Source of the DNA: JANQHO01 sp965218075
GTDB taxonomy: Bacteria; Bacteroidota; Bacteroidia; Flavobacteriales; Schleiferiaceae
Reading direction: 5' to 3'
Assembly (NCBI GenBank): GCA_965218075.1
Contig: CBDCJZ010000003.1
Location: 310,001 to 374,000, forward strand
Length of the DNA: 64,000 nucleotides
A model generated the notes under the pieces. The model saw only the letters and a program-made list of their open reading frames with translations. It was not told where the DNA came from and searched no databases. This document shows, one piece after another, positions 37,390-46,858 of the stretch; position 1 is the stretch's first letter, and every line of letters begins with the position of its first letter. Position numbers and translations under genes: made by a program.

Positions 37390-40014
37390 TCAGCCCCCTA
37401 ATTCCTGCAAGCTTTTCTCCAAAGTTTTAATCTTGGTTTCAGTATCGGATTTCTTTTTATGCTCATTATTTACCACCCACTCTGGGGCATTTTGCATAAA
37501 CCGTTTATCGTTGAGTTTTTTCTCTACGCTTTTCAAAAAGCCGAGCTGATAATTCAGATCTTTTCGCAGTTTGTTTTTTTCCTTTTCCAAGTCAATAAAT
37601 GAAGCATGAACGAAAAAATCGTATTTGCCCGCTAAAAAACTAAAGCCCAGCTGCTCATCTCGTTGCTTTAATATTTCTGAAATATAACCTAGCTTCATCA
37701 CCAATGCTCTAAATTGCTCAGGTAAAGCCTCAACTGAAGGTGTATATAAGGACAAGCGGTCTTTTTTAGGAATGTTTTTACTGGCCCGTATATTTCGCAA
37801 GCCGTTAATAATGGCTATAGCTTGCTCAAAACCAATGATAGTTGACATGTCAAAATCTTCCACTTTCGGCCAAGGAGCAATGCAAATAGTCTCTCCTTTC
37901 CTACGTTCTTTCAAAAGATGCCATACCTCCTCCGAAATAAAGGGCATAAAAGGATGAATCAATACACATATCTCCTCAAAGAAATGTATAGTTTGTTTCA
38001 AAACTTCCCTGTCAATAGGTTGGCCATATTGTGGTTTAATCGCTTCCAAATACCAATTGCAGAAATCATCCCATACCAGTTTGTAGATATTCATCAAAGC
38101 TTCAGAGATACGGTATTTAGCAAAACTCTTTTCAATGGATTGGATGGTTTTCTTTTTCTTTTCAGCAAACCATTGCATAGCCGATCGGGTAACTTCATCA
38201 GCTATTTCATTACTCACTTTCCAGCTTTTTATTAAACGGAGAGCATTCCATGTTTTATTGACGAAGTTGCGTCCTTGCAAGCACAGTTGCTCGTCAAACA
38301 GCAAGTCGTTGCCAGCTGTGGAAGTCAGTAGCATCCCAACTCTCATCCCATCAGCACTATACTTTTCTATTAGCTTTATCGGATCAGGAGAGTTACCCAA
38401 AGATTTGGACATCTTGCGGCTCAGTTTATCGCGCACAATCCCGGTAAGATACACTTTGGAAAAAGGCTTCTGTTGGCGGTATTCGTATCCCGCCATAATC
38501 ATACGTGCTACCCAAAAGAAGAGTATTTCGGGAGCGGTTACCAGATCTTGTGTTGGGTAGTAATAATTAACCTCTTCGTTCTCCGAGTTACGTATGCCAT
38601 CAAACACGGAAATGGGCCATAGCCATGAAGAGAACCAGGTGTCCAGTACATCCTCATCTTGCTTTATATCCCTGAGCTGTAAATCCGGTTTGCCAGTCTT
38701 TGCACGAGCCAGCCTCAAAGCCTCAACTTCACTTTCAGCCACCACAAAATGCTGATCACCTTTTCCGTAATACCAGGCTGGCACCTGATGGCCCCACCAC
38801 AGTTGGCGTGAAATACTCCAGTCATGTACATTTTTCATCCAATGGCAATACGTATTCTTAAATTTTTTTGGAATTAACTCCACTTCATTTTCCATTACTG
38901 CCTTTAAAGCTGGTTGAGCCAACTCTTTCATCTTTAAAAACCACTGCACCGAGAGACGAGGCTCTATCACCGTTCCGGTTCTTTCACTAGTTCCAAGGGA
39001 AGTTCTGTAATCTTCCACTTTTACCAAAAAGCCTTTTTCATCCAATTCCCTAGCAATAGCTCTACGTACAAGAAAACGGTCTTGGCTTTTATAGTGCAAA
39101 CCGTGCTCATTGAGTGTGCCGTCTTCATTTAGCACATTAATTACCTCTAGGTTATAACGGTCACCTATCTTTTTGTCATTTACATCATGAGCAGGGGTAA
39201 TTTTCAAACATCCCGTACCGAATTCTTTGTCCACATAATCATCAGCAATCACCGGTATGGAGCGGTTGGCAATGGGAACGGTAATTTTTTTACCTATCAG
39301 GTCGTGATATCGTTTATCCTTCGGGTTTACGCAGATAGCCACATCTCCCAAGATGGTTTCCGGTCGTATGGTAGCCACGGTTATATGGCCGTGACCGTCT
39401 TCTAGTGGGTAGCGTATGTAATAGAGTTTGGCGCTAGTCTTTTTATAGATTACCTCCTCATCCGAAATAGTGGTTTTAGCTTGTGGATCCCAGTTTACCA
39501 TCCGATAACCTCGATATATCCTACCTTTACGATACAGATCAACAAATACTTTTACTATCGATTTGCTGCGTATTTTGTCCAGCGTAAAAGCTTCACGGCT
39601 CCAGTCGCAAGAAACACCTAGTTTTTTCATTTGCTCCAGTATGATGGCTACGTGCTTTCCTGTCCACTTCCAGGCGTATTTTAGAAATTCTTTCCGAGTT
39701 AGCTCATCTTTAGTAATGCCTTGCTCTTTCAGCTTAGCCGTTACTTTGGCTTCGGTAGCAATAGAAGCGTGATCAGTTCCTGGTACCCAGCAGGCATTGT
39801 AATCCTGCATACGAGCCTTGCGGATCAATACATCCTGTAAAGTATTGTTGAGCATATGACCCATGTGTAGCACTCCGGTAACATTGGGTGGGGGCATCGC
39901 AATGGTATAGGCTTTTCGATCATCCGGTTTAGATTCAAATATCTTTTGGTCTAACCAATACTGATACCATTTTTCTTCAACTTTTTTATAATCGTAATTC
40001 GTTGAGATGCTCAT
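37390..40014 (-). CDS. valS: Valyl-tRNA synthetase
   Basis: Charges tRNA-Val. The 874-residue class I enzyme has the HIGH-type motif PPPNVTGVLHMGHML (His50 to His53), the editing CP1 domain with the TVATIRPETILGDVA motif, KMSKSLGN at about residue 533 and an anticodon-binding domain. A C-terminal coiled coil (KNKLRKDLNYQLGFLK) is specific to ValS among related synthetases. The Pro in the PPPN motif and the overall order separate it from IleS and LeuS. It runs convergent with murF-alr. Confidence 0.97.
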   Translation of the reverse strand: MSISTNYDYKKVEEKWYQYWLDQKIFESKPDDRKAYTIAMPPPNVTGVLHMGHMLNNTLQDVLIRKARMQDYNACWVPGTDHASIATEAKVTAKLKEQGITKDELTRKEFLKYAWKWTGKHVAIILEQMKKLGVSCDWSREAFTLDKIRSKSIVKVFVDLYRKGRIYRGYRMVNWDPQAKTTISDEEVIYKKTSAKLYYIRYPLEDGHGHITVATIRPETILGDVAICVNPKDKRYHDLIGKKITVPIANRSIPVIADDYVDKEFGTGCLKITPAHDVNDKKIGDRYNLEVINVLNEDGTLNEHGLHYKSQDRFLVRRAIARELDEKGFLVKVEDYRTSLGTSERTGTVIEPRLSVQWFLKMKELAQPALKAVMENEVELIPKKFKNTYCHWMKNVHDWSISRQLWWGHQVPAWYYGKGDQHFVVAESEVEALRLARAKTGKPDLQLRDIKQDEDVLDTWFSSWLWPISVFDGIRNSENEEVNYYYPTQDLVTAPEILFFWVARMIMAGYEYRQQKPFSKVYLTGIVRDKLSRKMSKSLGNSPDPIKLIEKYSADGMRVGMLLTSTAGNDLLFDEQLCLQGRNFVNKTWNALRLIKSWKVSNEIADEVTRSAMQWFAEKKKKTIQSIEKSFAKYRISEALMNIYKLVWDDFCNWYLEAIKPQYGQPIDREVLKQTIHFFEEICVLIHPFMPFISEEVWHLLKERRKGETICIAPWPKVEDFDMSTIIGFEQAIAIINGLRNIRASKNIPKKDRLSLYTPSVEALPEQFRALVMKLGYISEILKQRDEQLGFSFLAGKYDFFVHASFIDLEKEKNKLRKDLNYQLGFLKSVEKKLNDKRFMQNAPEWVVNNEHKKKSDTETKIKTLEKSLQELGG

Positions 40015-40136
40015 GAAGCATATAGGTTTGACAATATCAAGTAATAAGCTGGCAAATTTAAAAAAATTGATTCCTGAGCTATCCCATTTAATTTTAAGTA
40101 TGGCACATTTTTAGATACTTTTTCAAGAGTTTTCCT

Positions 40137-40166
40137 TTTGAGAATTTTTAATAATTAATAAATTTG
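40137..40166 (+). promoter_or_regulatory. Bacteroidota-type promoter for the DUF1573 gene
   Basis: A -33 element TTTG (40137-40140) and a -7 element TAAATTTG (40159-40166) are separated by 18 nt. They closely match the TTTG/TAnnTTTG consensus of the Bacteroidota primary sigma factor. The start codon lies 24 nt downstream. No other site in the window fits as well. Confidence 0.65.
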
Positions 40167-40189
40167 TCCAACTATCAGAAACAATTACA

Positions 40190-40633
40190 ATGAAAAGATT
40201 TTGGTTATCCTTGAGTTTAGTGGCAACTGGTTTTTTTGCTTTTGCCCAGGAAGAAAACAATCCCAATGCTCCTGTTATTAAGTTTGAGAAAGAAGAAATT
40301 GATTATGGAACCATTGATCAAAATGCTGATGGTACCCGCCAGTTTGTTTTTACTAATGAAGGTAAAGAGCCTTTAATCATTAACAATGCTACGGGTTCCT
40401 GCGGATGCACTGTTCCTACCTGGCCACGTGAGCCTATTGCTGCCGGTGAAAAAGGCATAATTAAAGTGCAGTATGACACCAAAAGAACTGGCTCTTTCAC
40501 TAAGAGTGTAACTATCAATTCTAATGCTAAAACGCCTGAAAAAGTATTGCGTATCAAAGGTTTTGTTAAAAAGGTAGAGCCTGCTAAAACAGTTCCTGAA
40601 AAAGAAGAAAAAGCCTCGATGATAGAGAACTAA
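40190..40633 (+). CDS. Secreted DUF1573 domain protein
   Basis: A 147-residue exported protein with an N-terminal signal peptide (MKRFWLSLSLVATGFFAFAQ), then one DUF1573 immunoglobulin-like domain of about 95 residues. It contains the hallmark TGSCGCTVP with paired cysteines and a GEKGIIKVQYDTKRTGSF strand region. Such small periplasmic proteins are frequent in Bacteroidota and of unknown function. It has its own clear promoter and a likely terminator, so it is a monocistronic unit. Confidence 0.9.
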   Translation: MKRFWLSLSLVATGFFAFAQEENNPNAPVIKFEKEEIDYGTIDQNADGTRQFVFTNEGKEPLIINNATGSCGCTVPTWPREPIAAGEKGIIKVQYDTKRTGSFTKSVTINSNAKTPEKVLRIKGFVKKVEPAKTVPEKEEKASMIEN

Positions 40634-40662
40634 TCATAGTCTTAATTAAACTATAAATTTGT

Positions 40663-40710
40663 ACCCCTTGTGCTATTGCTAATTGGTGAAGGGTTTTTAT
40701 TGTTTTTATT
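40663..40710 (+). terminator. Probable transcription terminator after the DUF1573 gene
   Basis: A stem of CCCTT (in ACCCCTT, 40663-40669) with AAGGG (40689-40693) around a 19-nt loop, followed at once by TTTTTATTGTTTTTATT. The T tract is convincing; the stem is short. Confidence 0.45.
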
Positions 40711-40781
40711 TCAGTTATTATCAATTTGCAATTATTTTGACAACTGATTAACCGACTCAACAGATTAACAATCATAGCGAT

Positions 40782-41981
40782 ATGCCATCAATATCCATAA
40801 AGGGGAAGAACATGCCCGAATCGGTTATCCGTAAGCTTATGCCATTTGCTGATATGGCGAAAGAAAATGGAAAAAAGGTATATCACCTCAACATTGGTCA
40901 GCCGGATATTAAAACTTCCCAAGCTGCTTTAGATGCAGTGAAAAACTTCAATCTAAAAATTCTGAAATACAGTCCTTCGGAGGGTTTTAGATCCTACCGT
41001 GAAGGCCTAGTGGATTACTATAAAAAAGCCGATATTGAAGTAGAAATTGACAACCTATTAGTAAGCACTGGAGGTTCCGAAGCCATTTTGTTTACCCTGA
41101 ATAGTATTACTGATCCGGGTGATGAAATCATTATTCCCGAACCTTTTTATGCCAATTATAGTGGCTTTGGCATTTCTATTGGAGTAAATATTATTCCGGT
41201 TACTTCCCATTTGGAAAAAAATTTTGCTCTACCACCCATTGAGGAATTTGAAAAACTGATCACTCCCAGTACTAAAGCCATTATAATTTGCAATCCCGGT
41301 AATCCCACGGGATATATATACACTTTGGAAGAGCTGCAAAAGCTAAGGGAACTAGCATTAAAGTACGATTTGTTTTTAATTGCGGATGAAGTGTACCGCG
41401 AATTTGTATATGATGATGCGAAACATTTTTCCATCCTAAACCTGAAAGAGCTAGAAAAAAATGCCATCGTAATTGACTCAGTATCTAAACGCTATAGTAT
41501 GTGTGGTGCACGTATTGGCTGTGTGATTTCGCGTAACGAGGAGTTTATGGCTACCGTTTTAAAATACGCTCAAGCTCGCCTTAGTCCCCCTACTTTGGCC
41601 CAAATTGCCAGTGAAGCAGCCTTGCAAACCGAGCCGAAATATTTTTCCAAAATAAAACAGGAATATTTACGACGTAGAAATACTTTAGTGGAAGATCTTA
41701 ATGAGATTGAAGGGGTTTGCTGCCCAAGGCCCAGGGGGGCTTTTTATGCAGTAGCTGAGCTTATGGTTGACTCGGCACAGCATTTTGCACAGTGGTTGCT
41801 TTCGGATTTTGATCTGGATAACGAAACAGTAATGGTAACACCAGCTGAGGGTTTTTACGTCACTCCAGGTATGGGGCTAAATCAGGTTCGCCTAGCTTAT
41901 GTACTAGAACAAAAAGCCCTAAAAAGGTCGGTGGAAATTCTCAAAACAGCCATGCGAGCTTATCCCGGTAGTTTAATTTGA
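40782..41981 (+). CDS. Pyridoxal-phosphate aminotransferase (aspartate/aromatic class I)
   Basis: A 399-residue fold-type I aminotransferase. It has NIGQPDIKTSQAALDA near the N-terminus, then STGGSEAI, NPGNPTGYIYT and IADEVYREFVY. The Schiff-base lysine lies in DSVSKRYSMCGARIG, with the substrate carboxylate Arg in the C-terminal segment. It belongs to the aspartate aminotransferase family, but the exact amino acid cannot be fixed. It overlaps the start of murB by 4 nt, so they are translated together. Confidence 0.9.
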   Translation: MPSISIKGKNMPESVIRKLMPFADMAKENGKKVYHLNIGQPDIKTSQAALDAVKNFNLKILKYSPSEGFRSYREGLVDYYKKADIEVEIDNLLVSTGGSEAILFTLNSITDPGDEIIIPEPFYANYSGFGISIGVNIIPVTSHLEKNFALPPIEEFEKLITPSTKAIIICNPGNPTGYIYTLEELQKLRELALKYDLFLIADEVYREFVYDDAKHFSILNLKELEKNAIVIDSVSKRYSMCGARIGCVISRNEEFMATVLKYAQARLSPPTLAQIASEAALQTEPKYFSKIKQEYLRRRNTLVEDLNEIEGVCCPRPRGAFYAVAELMVDSAQHFAQWLLSDFDLDNETVMVTPAEGFYVTPGMGLNQVRLAYVLEQKALKRSVEILKTAMRAYPGSLI

Positions 41982-42997
41982 CAAATAGGATTTTACAAAA
42001 CATATCCCTCAAGCCCTTCAATACCTTTGGTATTGAAGTTAAAGCTCAATTGTTCTTTAAAGTTCGTTCTATAGATGATCTCTTATGGATTATCCAACAG
42101 GAGGATTTTCGGCGAAATCCCTTAATTTTAGGTGGCGGTAGCAATATTCTGCTCACAAAAGATTATAAAGGTCTGATAGTAAAGCTCGATCTGAAAAGTA
42201 AACGGACAGAATCTACCAACGACAAAACAACTTTGGTATCTGCTATGGCAGGAGAAAAATGGCATGAGTTTGTGCTTTGGACTTTAAATCAGGGCTTAAG
42301 CGGGCTGGAAAACCTTTCTTTGATCGCTGGTAATATAGGCGCAGCACCTATCCAAAATATTGGTTCTTACGGAGTAGAGTTGAAAGATACGTTTCATCAT
42401 CTGGAAGCATTGAACCTCTATAGTGGAAAAATCGAAATCCTAGACAAAAAGGCCTGTCAATTTGGCTATCGCGATAGTATTTTTAAAAATGTGGCTAAAG
42501 GACGTTATATCATCACTAAAGTTTTCTTTGAACTAAGCCAGAAGGACGATCAACTGAATACAAGCTACGTGGCCATCAAAAAAGAGCTAAAACGTTTAGG
42601 CAAGAAGAAGTCAATCCATTCTATTTCTGAAGCTGTAATCAATATTAGACGTACTAAATTACCTGATCCTGCTGAGATTGGCAACAGTGGTAGTTTTTTT
42701 AAAAATCCGAGGCTTCCTACAAAGTTGGTAAGGCAGATTAAAGAAAAGTATCCTGATCTGGTGACTTACCCGGTAAACGATGAGCATATGAAGATAGCTG
42801 CAGGTTGGCTTATTGAAAGAGATGGCTGGAAAGGCAAGCGCTTTGGCAATGCCGGAGTTCACCCCAGGCAAGCACTGGTATTGGTCAATTGTGGTAATGC
42901 TAAAGGTGAAGAAATAAAGAAGCTAGCTAAAAGAATTCAAGTCTCGGTATTTCGTAATTTTGGCGTGAAGCTCGAGCCAGAAGTTAACATCATCTAA
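41978..42997 (+). CDS. murB: UDP-N-acetylenolpyruvoylglucosamine reductase
   Basis: Reduces UDP-GlcNAc-enolpyruvate to UDP-MurNAc in murein synthesis, with bound FAD. The 339-residue protein has the FAD-binding LGGGSNILLT motif and NISLKPFNTFGI at the N-terminus. It also has PIQNIGSYGVEL, the catalytic-site segment GNSGSFFKNP and a C-terminal Glu region (GVKLEPEVNII). The start is a TTG at 41978 inside the preceding stop, TTGA; no ATG lies before the conserved N-terminus. It is separate from the main division cluster. Confidence 0.96.
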   Translation: MTNRILQNISLKPFNTFGIEVKAQLFFKVRSIDDLLWIIQQEDFRRNPLILGGGSNILLTKDYKGLIVKLDLKSKRTESTNDKTTLVSAMAGEKWHEFVLWTLNQGLSGLENLSLIAGNIGAAPIQNIGSYGVELKDTFHHLEALNLYSGKIEILDKKACQFGYRDSIFKNVAKGRYIITKVFFELSQKDDQLNTSYVAIKKELKRLGKKKSIHSISEAVINIRRTKLPDPAEIGNSGSFFKNPRLPTKLVRQIKEKYPDLVTYPVNDEHMKIAAGWLIERDGWKGKRFGNAGVHPRQALVLVNCGNAKGEEIKKLAKRIQVSVFRNFGVKLEPEVNII

Positions 42998-43008
42998 AGA
43001 GGAAAATA

Positions 43009-43215
43009 ATGGAAATTTTTATAGTGACAACGGTTTTATTGGGACTGGGGATTGCAGGAATTTCCATCAAAATATGGGTTAAAAAAAATGGTGAATTTTC
43101 TGGAACCTGTGCGAGTAATAACCCTCACCTAAACGAAGAAAATAAAGCTTGTGAATTTTGTGGGGCCATTCCCAATGAGCAATGCCAAAAAGACGATAAA
43201 CCTGCTATCGCTTGA
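43009..43215 (+). CDS. Small cysteine-rich membrane protein beside apbE
   Basis: A 68-residue protein with a single N-terminal transmembrane helix (about residues 2-23) and a short tail with the motif GTCASNNPHLNEENKACEFCG. Its four cysteines (Cys40, Cys54, Cys57 and Cys65 by my count) could bind metal or form disulfides. Homologues I recall in Bacteroidota lie next to apbE, as here (convergent, 17 nt away), so a link to flavoprotein or Na+-NQR assembly is possible but unproven. Confidence 0.75.
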   Translation: MEIFIVTTVLLGLGIAGISIKIWVKKNGEFSGTCASNNPHLNEENKACEFCGAIPNEQCQKDDKPAIA

Positions 43216-43232
43216 TCTATATCATTCTTACC

Positions 43233-44231
43233 CTATTGAATGTATTTACTAAAACCTTTGGTTATATAAGTTTTCCATTTGCCATCTTCATCGGTGTATA
43301 CCAAGTAAGCTTCAAGTTCTTTTTTGTTTTCTATAAACTGAGTAGCTCTTTTAGTGCCCATTACCATGCAAGCCGTAGCATAGGCATCGGCATCCATACA
43401 ACTGCTGCTAATTACGGATACGCTCAGTAAGTGATTCCAGATCGGAAAGCCAGTTTTAGGGTTAATGATATGTGAATATTTGATGCCACTTTCTTCGCAT
43501 ACCCAAAATTTTCGATAATTGCCGGAAGTAGCGAGAGCAGCATCTTTCAGGGCTATGATCGTCTGAAAAGGATGGCTTTCGTCTATTTCTTTATTAGGCT
43601 TGTGGATACCTATGCGCCAGGTTTTACCGTCGATATTCTGCCCTTTGGTTTTTATTTCTCCTCCTATTTCTATCATGTAATGCTTTACTTTCTCACTTTC
43701 GAGAAATTTAGCTATTAGATCCACAGTATGACCTTGAGCTATAGCATTAAAATTTAGAGTGTAAGCGTAAGGTAAAACTATAGTATCATTTGAATACTGT
43801 ACTTTTTGATAACCTACATAGTTGAGTATAGAGTCTACAGTTGCACTATCAACCATTTTTTTCAGTTCAGGGCCAGAACCCCAGAGGTTAACCAAAGGCT
43901 CTACAGTGGGATCAAAACTTCCGCCAGTTTCTTCGGCTATTTCAAAAGCTCTTTGCCAAATAGTTCTGAATACAGGATCGGGAATGAAGTTACTGTCACC
44001 CCGGTTGAGAGCAGATATGAAAGAGTTTCTGTTGTAAATGCTCATAGACTGATCAACAATTTTAAATAGGCTGTCAAAAGAGGTTTCATAGTTTACTTTG
44101 GGCTGTGCTATGTATCTTATCTGAAAAGTAGTTCCTTGCGCATAGCCAACAAGTTGATGTTGTTGTATTTTTTCGTTTTGGCAGGCTATAGTCGCTATTG
44201 AGACAATGAAGTAAAAAACTTGTTTTTTCAT
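43233..44231 (-). CDS. apbE: FAD:protein FMN transferase
   Basis: Attaches FMN covalently to threonine in periplasmic flavoproteins such as subunits of Na+-translocating NADH:quinone reductase. The 332-residue product begins with a lipoprotein signal ending IATIAC, so Cys17 should be lipidated. The family motifs VGYAQGTTFQIRY, NLWGSGPE, NFNAIAQGHTVDLIA, HYMIEIGGEIKTKG and SHIINPKTG are present, and so is DADAYATACMVMG near the C-terminus. It is likely exported and acts outside the inner membrane. Confidence 0.95.
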   Translation of the reverse strand: MKKQVFYFIVSIATIACQNEKIQQHQLVGYAQGTTFQIRYIAQPKVNYETSFDSLFKIVDQSMSIYNRNSFISALNRGDSNFIPDPVFRTIWQRAFEIAEETGGSFDPTVEPLVNLWGSGPELKKMVDSATVDSILNYVGYQKVQYSNDTIVLPYAYTLNFNAIAQGHTVDLIAKFLESEKVKHYMIEIGGEIKTKGQNIDGKTWRIGIHKPNKEIDESHPFQTIIALKDAALATSGNYRKFWVCEESGIKYSHIINPKTGFPIWNHLLSVSVISSSCMDADAYATACMVMGTKRATQFIENKKELEAYLVYTDEDGKWKTYITKGFSKYIQ

Positions 44232-44313
44232 ACAATTTTATGGGTAGAGTTTCCCAAAACAAAGGATCGCACGTTAAATCTAGTTATTGTCTATAACATA
44301 ACATTAAAAAGAG

Positions 44314-45120
44314 TCAAGATTTTAAAAAAGCCGGTATCTCACAAACTGGTATGGTTTCCATTTTGTGATTATTGGCTTTGTGATAGCTGAAAAAGATGCT
44401 CAAAACTTCTTTTTCCCTTCCGCTAAAATCTTCTGGGGTTTTACCTTTTTCATATTCAGCCATTGCCCATTCTAGTTCCGGATAACTGGCTCCTAGCTGA
44501 TCTTCATCTGTCCTGCAATCTCGCCAAAGCCCGTCCATTGGTGGCGCCGACATTATCTCTTCAATTATTCCCAAACTATTACCCAATTCATACACCTCTG
44601 TTTTAACCAAATCTCCAATAGGACTAAGATCTACGCCACCGTCGCCATATTTGGTATAAAAACCTATTCCAAAATCTTCCATTTTATTGCCGGTGCCAAC
44701 TACGAGATAGTAGTTAAGGCTTGCAAAATAATAGAGTGTAGTCATCCGCAAACGAGCACGAGTATTAGCCAGTGACATTTCACGCTTTTCTGTTTGAGGT
44801 GCATTTGGCAATACCTCTATCAACTTATTAAAGACTACCGTAAGATCAACTGATGTACAGAATACATTGGGGTATTTTTTCTGCAAGGTTTGAATGTGTT
44901 TCATAGCTCTATTTACCTGGTCATTTCTTTGATAAATAGACATCTCTACGCATAAAACTGGATAATTGGTCTGGGCAGTCAATGAAGAAGTCACGGCAGA
45001 ATCTATGCCTCCAGAAACTCCTACCACAAAACCCTTCATCCCTGCATTTCCAAGATAGCTGCTAAGCCAGCTTACAATATAATTAGCTAGTTGTTGAGTT
45101 TTCATGAGTAGTTTTTTCAA
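44314..45120 (-). CDS. nadE: NAD+ synthetase (ammonia-dependent)
   Basis: Last step of NAD synthesis: amidation of nicotinic acid adenine dinucleotide. The 268-residue protein has the ATP pyrophosphatase loop SGGIDS (residues 36-41) and GTGNKMEDFGIGFYTKYGDGG, and it lacks the N-terminal glutaminase domain, so free ammonia should be the donor. It overlaps the upstream barrel gene by 4 nt. The position beside gldB recalls the nadE-gldB grouping in Flavobacterium. Confidence 0.94.
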   Translation of the reverse strand: MKKLLMKTQQLANYIVSWLSSYLGNAGMKGFVVGVSGGIDSAVTSSLTAQTNYPVLCVEMSIYQRNDQVNRAMKHIQTLQKKYPNVFCTSVDLTVVFNKLIEVLPNAPQTEKREMSLANTRARLRMTTLYYFASLNYYLVVGTGNKMEDFGIGFYTKYGDGGVDLSPIGDLVKTEVYELGNSLGIIEEIMSAPPMDGLWRDCRTDEDQLGASYPELEWAMAEYEKGKTPEDFSGREKEVLSIFFSYHKANNHKMETIPVCEIPAFLKS

Positions 45121-45746
45121 AAGAGAAATCCAAAAGAAAACGTTATGTAATCAAAGCGATAGTAATAGTTCTCTTCCAGTCTAGGATCGTCATCAATTAA
45201 ATTATCCAGTAGCGATTTGTTGTAATCTATTCCAAATACTATTCTGGACTCGCCTCCAAGACTATATTCAAAACCTCCTCCTATAATAAATAAAGCATTA
45301 AAGAGGTTTACGTAAGAATCCAATCTCTCATTAGGTGCTAGGTCAGGTTTTATACTGCTATACTCACTGGTTTTAATGCCCAGTCCTCCACCAAACTTAG
45401 CAAAACAAGTGGTGTAGCCAAACGGCCTTGTTCTCATTTTTAATACAATGGGTATTTGGATAAAATCACTTCTGTAATTCCCCAATGTGTCTTTAATGCG
45501 TATTCTACCCCCGCGACTGATAATATTGATACCGCAAGCCACGCTATAACGTTCAGCTAGATCGAGCTCTGCTAAAAGACCAAAAGAAAACTTAAGATTG
45601 GTTTCAGAATCAGATTTAGGCTGAGAAGTGCTGATCCAATTTAGAGTTGGAGTAGCATGAATACCAAAACGAAAGTTCTGAGCTCTAGCTGCACTACCGG
45701 TTAATATCAATAAAATGATGACTTTTGCGGTTTCTGAGATCGTCAT
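45117..45746 (-). CDS. Outer-membrane beta-barrel protein (PorT-like)
   Basis: A 209-residue protein with a signal peptide (LLILTGSAARAQ) and alternating amphipathic strands ending in aromatic residues, as FDYITFSFGFLF at the C-terminus. This is typical of 8-stranded outer-membrane barrels in the OMP_b-brl family. It could belong with the PorT family of type IX secretion or be a general barrel. Orthology with PorT itself is not shown. It is divergent from gldB, which starts 50 bp away. Confidence 0.75.
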   Translation of the reverse strand: MTISETAKVIILLILTGSAARAQNFRFGIHATPTLNWISTSQPKSDSETNLKFSFGLLAELDLAERYSVACGINIISRGGRIRIKDTLGNYRSDFIQIPIVLKMRTRPFGYTTCFAKFGGGLGIKTSEYSSIKPDLAPNERLDSYVNLFNALFIIGGGFEYSLGGESRIVFGIDYNKSLLDNLIDDDPRLEENYYYRFDYITFSFGFLF

Positions 45747-45796
45747 AGTAATATCTAATTTCTGATAAAAGTAAGTTTCATTTGACTAATAGCTCA

Positions 45797-46780
45797 ATGG
45801 ATATCAAGATCAGAACGGACGTTTTTATCATTCTTGCTTTAATATCGCTTTTGGGTTGTAAACGTCAATGCACGAAAGCCGATCTTAGTTCAATTGCACA
45901 TGAGTCGGCCTTTGAAAGATTTGGAAAAGACTTTTTTGAAACGGACACGAATAGTTTTGGACAAAACCTGAACCAGCTAAAAGAATTGTATCCGGTTTTT
46001 TTTATGCAAAATGCTTCTAATGACTTTTGGAAAAATCAGCGCACTGATCCCAATCAGATAAAACTTTACCAAAAAGCTGTGCAGGTATTTGGAGATTTGG
46101 GTGAAGAAAATGAAAAACTAAATTTGGCAGTCAAGCACTATTACTACTATTTTGGTACTGAACCACGCTTCTATTTTTACAGCTATATCTCCAATCTTGA
46201 TTTTGATTTTCCCGTTCTTTTAGCAGATACTTTATGCTTTGTGGCTTTGGATCTTTATTTGGGACATGATCAAAAATACTACAGCCATCTGCCTCAGTAT
46301 CTGTCTTTTTTTCGTCAGTCTAGGTTTTTAGTACGCGATTGTATGGCAGAGTTGATAAAAACAAAAATACCGCCGATAAAATCTTCTACTAGGCTACTTG
46401 ATGACATGATTTACCACGGAAAAATACTTTACGTTCTTGAAAGCTTTATACCAGACGGGTTAGATGAAATGATTGTACAATACCCTAAATCCAAGCTCGA
46501 ATTTTGTCGGCAAAATGAACGTTCCATCTGGGCTTATTTTATAGAGAACCAAATGCTATTTGATACAAATCAAGAATTGAAACGGAGGTTTATTGAACTA
46601 GCACCCTTCTCTAAGTTTGGGATGAAATTTGACAATCAAACTCCAGGTATGACGGGTCGATGGATAGGCTGGCAAATTGTAAAAGCGTATATGGAGAAAA
46701 ACCCTTTGATAAGTCTCGATCAACTGCTACAAGAAGAGGATACCCGAAAGATATTAAAACTTTCAGTTTACAGGCCTTAA
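45797..46780 (+). CDS. gldB: GldB-like gliding motility lipoprotein
   Basis: A 327-residue lipoprotein. An ATG at 45797 is preferred to the TTG at 45782 because a lipoprotein signal starts there, ending ISLLGC with Cys21 as the lipidation site. The body has the family pattern: FGKDFFETD, FFMQNASNDFW, FYFYSYISNLDFDFP, DLYLGHDQKYY and a C-terminal GMTGRWIGWQIV. In Flavobacterium GldB is required for gliding and adhesin secretion. The usual partner gldC is not next to it. It may act outside gliding in a non-motile strain. Confidence 0.85.
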   Translation: MDIKIRTDVFIILALISLLGCKRQCTKADLSSIAHESAFERFGKDFFETDTNSFGQNLNQLKELYPVFFMQNASNDFWKNQRTDPNQIKLYQKAVQVFGDLGEENEKLNLAVKHYYYYFGTEPRFYFYSYISNLDFDFPVLLADTLCFVALDLYLGHDQKYYSHLPQYLSFFRQSRFLVRDCMAELIKTKIPPIKSSTRLLDDMIYHGKILYVLESFIPDGLDEMIVQYPKSKLEFCRQNERSIWAYFIENQMLFDTNQELKRRFIELAPFSKFGMKFDNQTPGMTGRWIGWQIVKAYMEKNPLISLDQLLQEEDTRKILKLSVYRP

Positions 46781-46858
46781 TCTAAGAACATATCAATGAG
46801 TAGAAAATCTTCTGAAATAAAAATCGATAAAAGGTAAAAAACTACAACTAAATTACAA

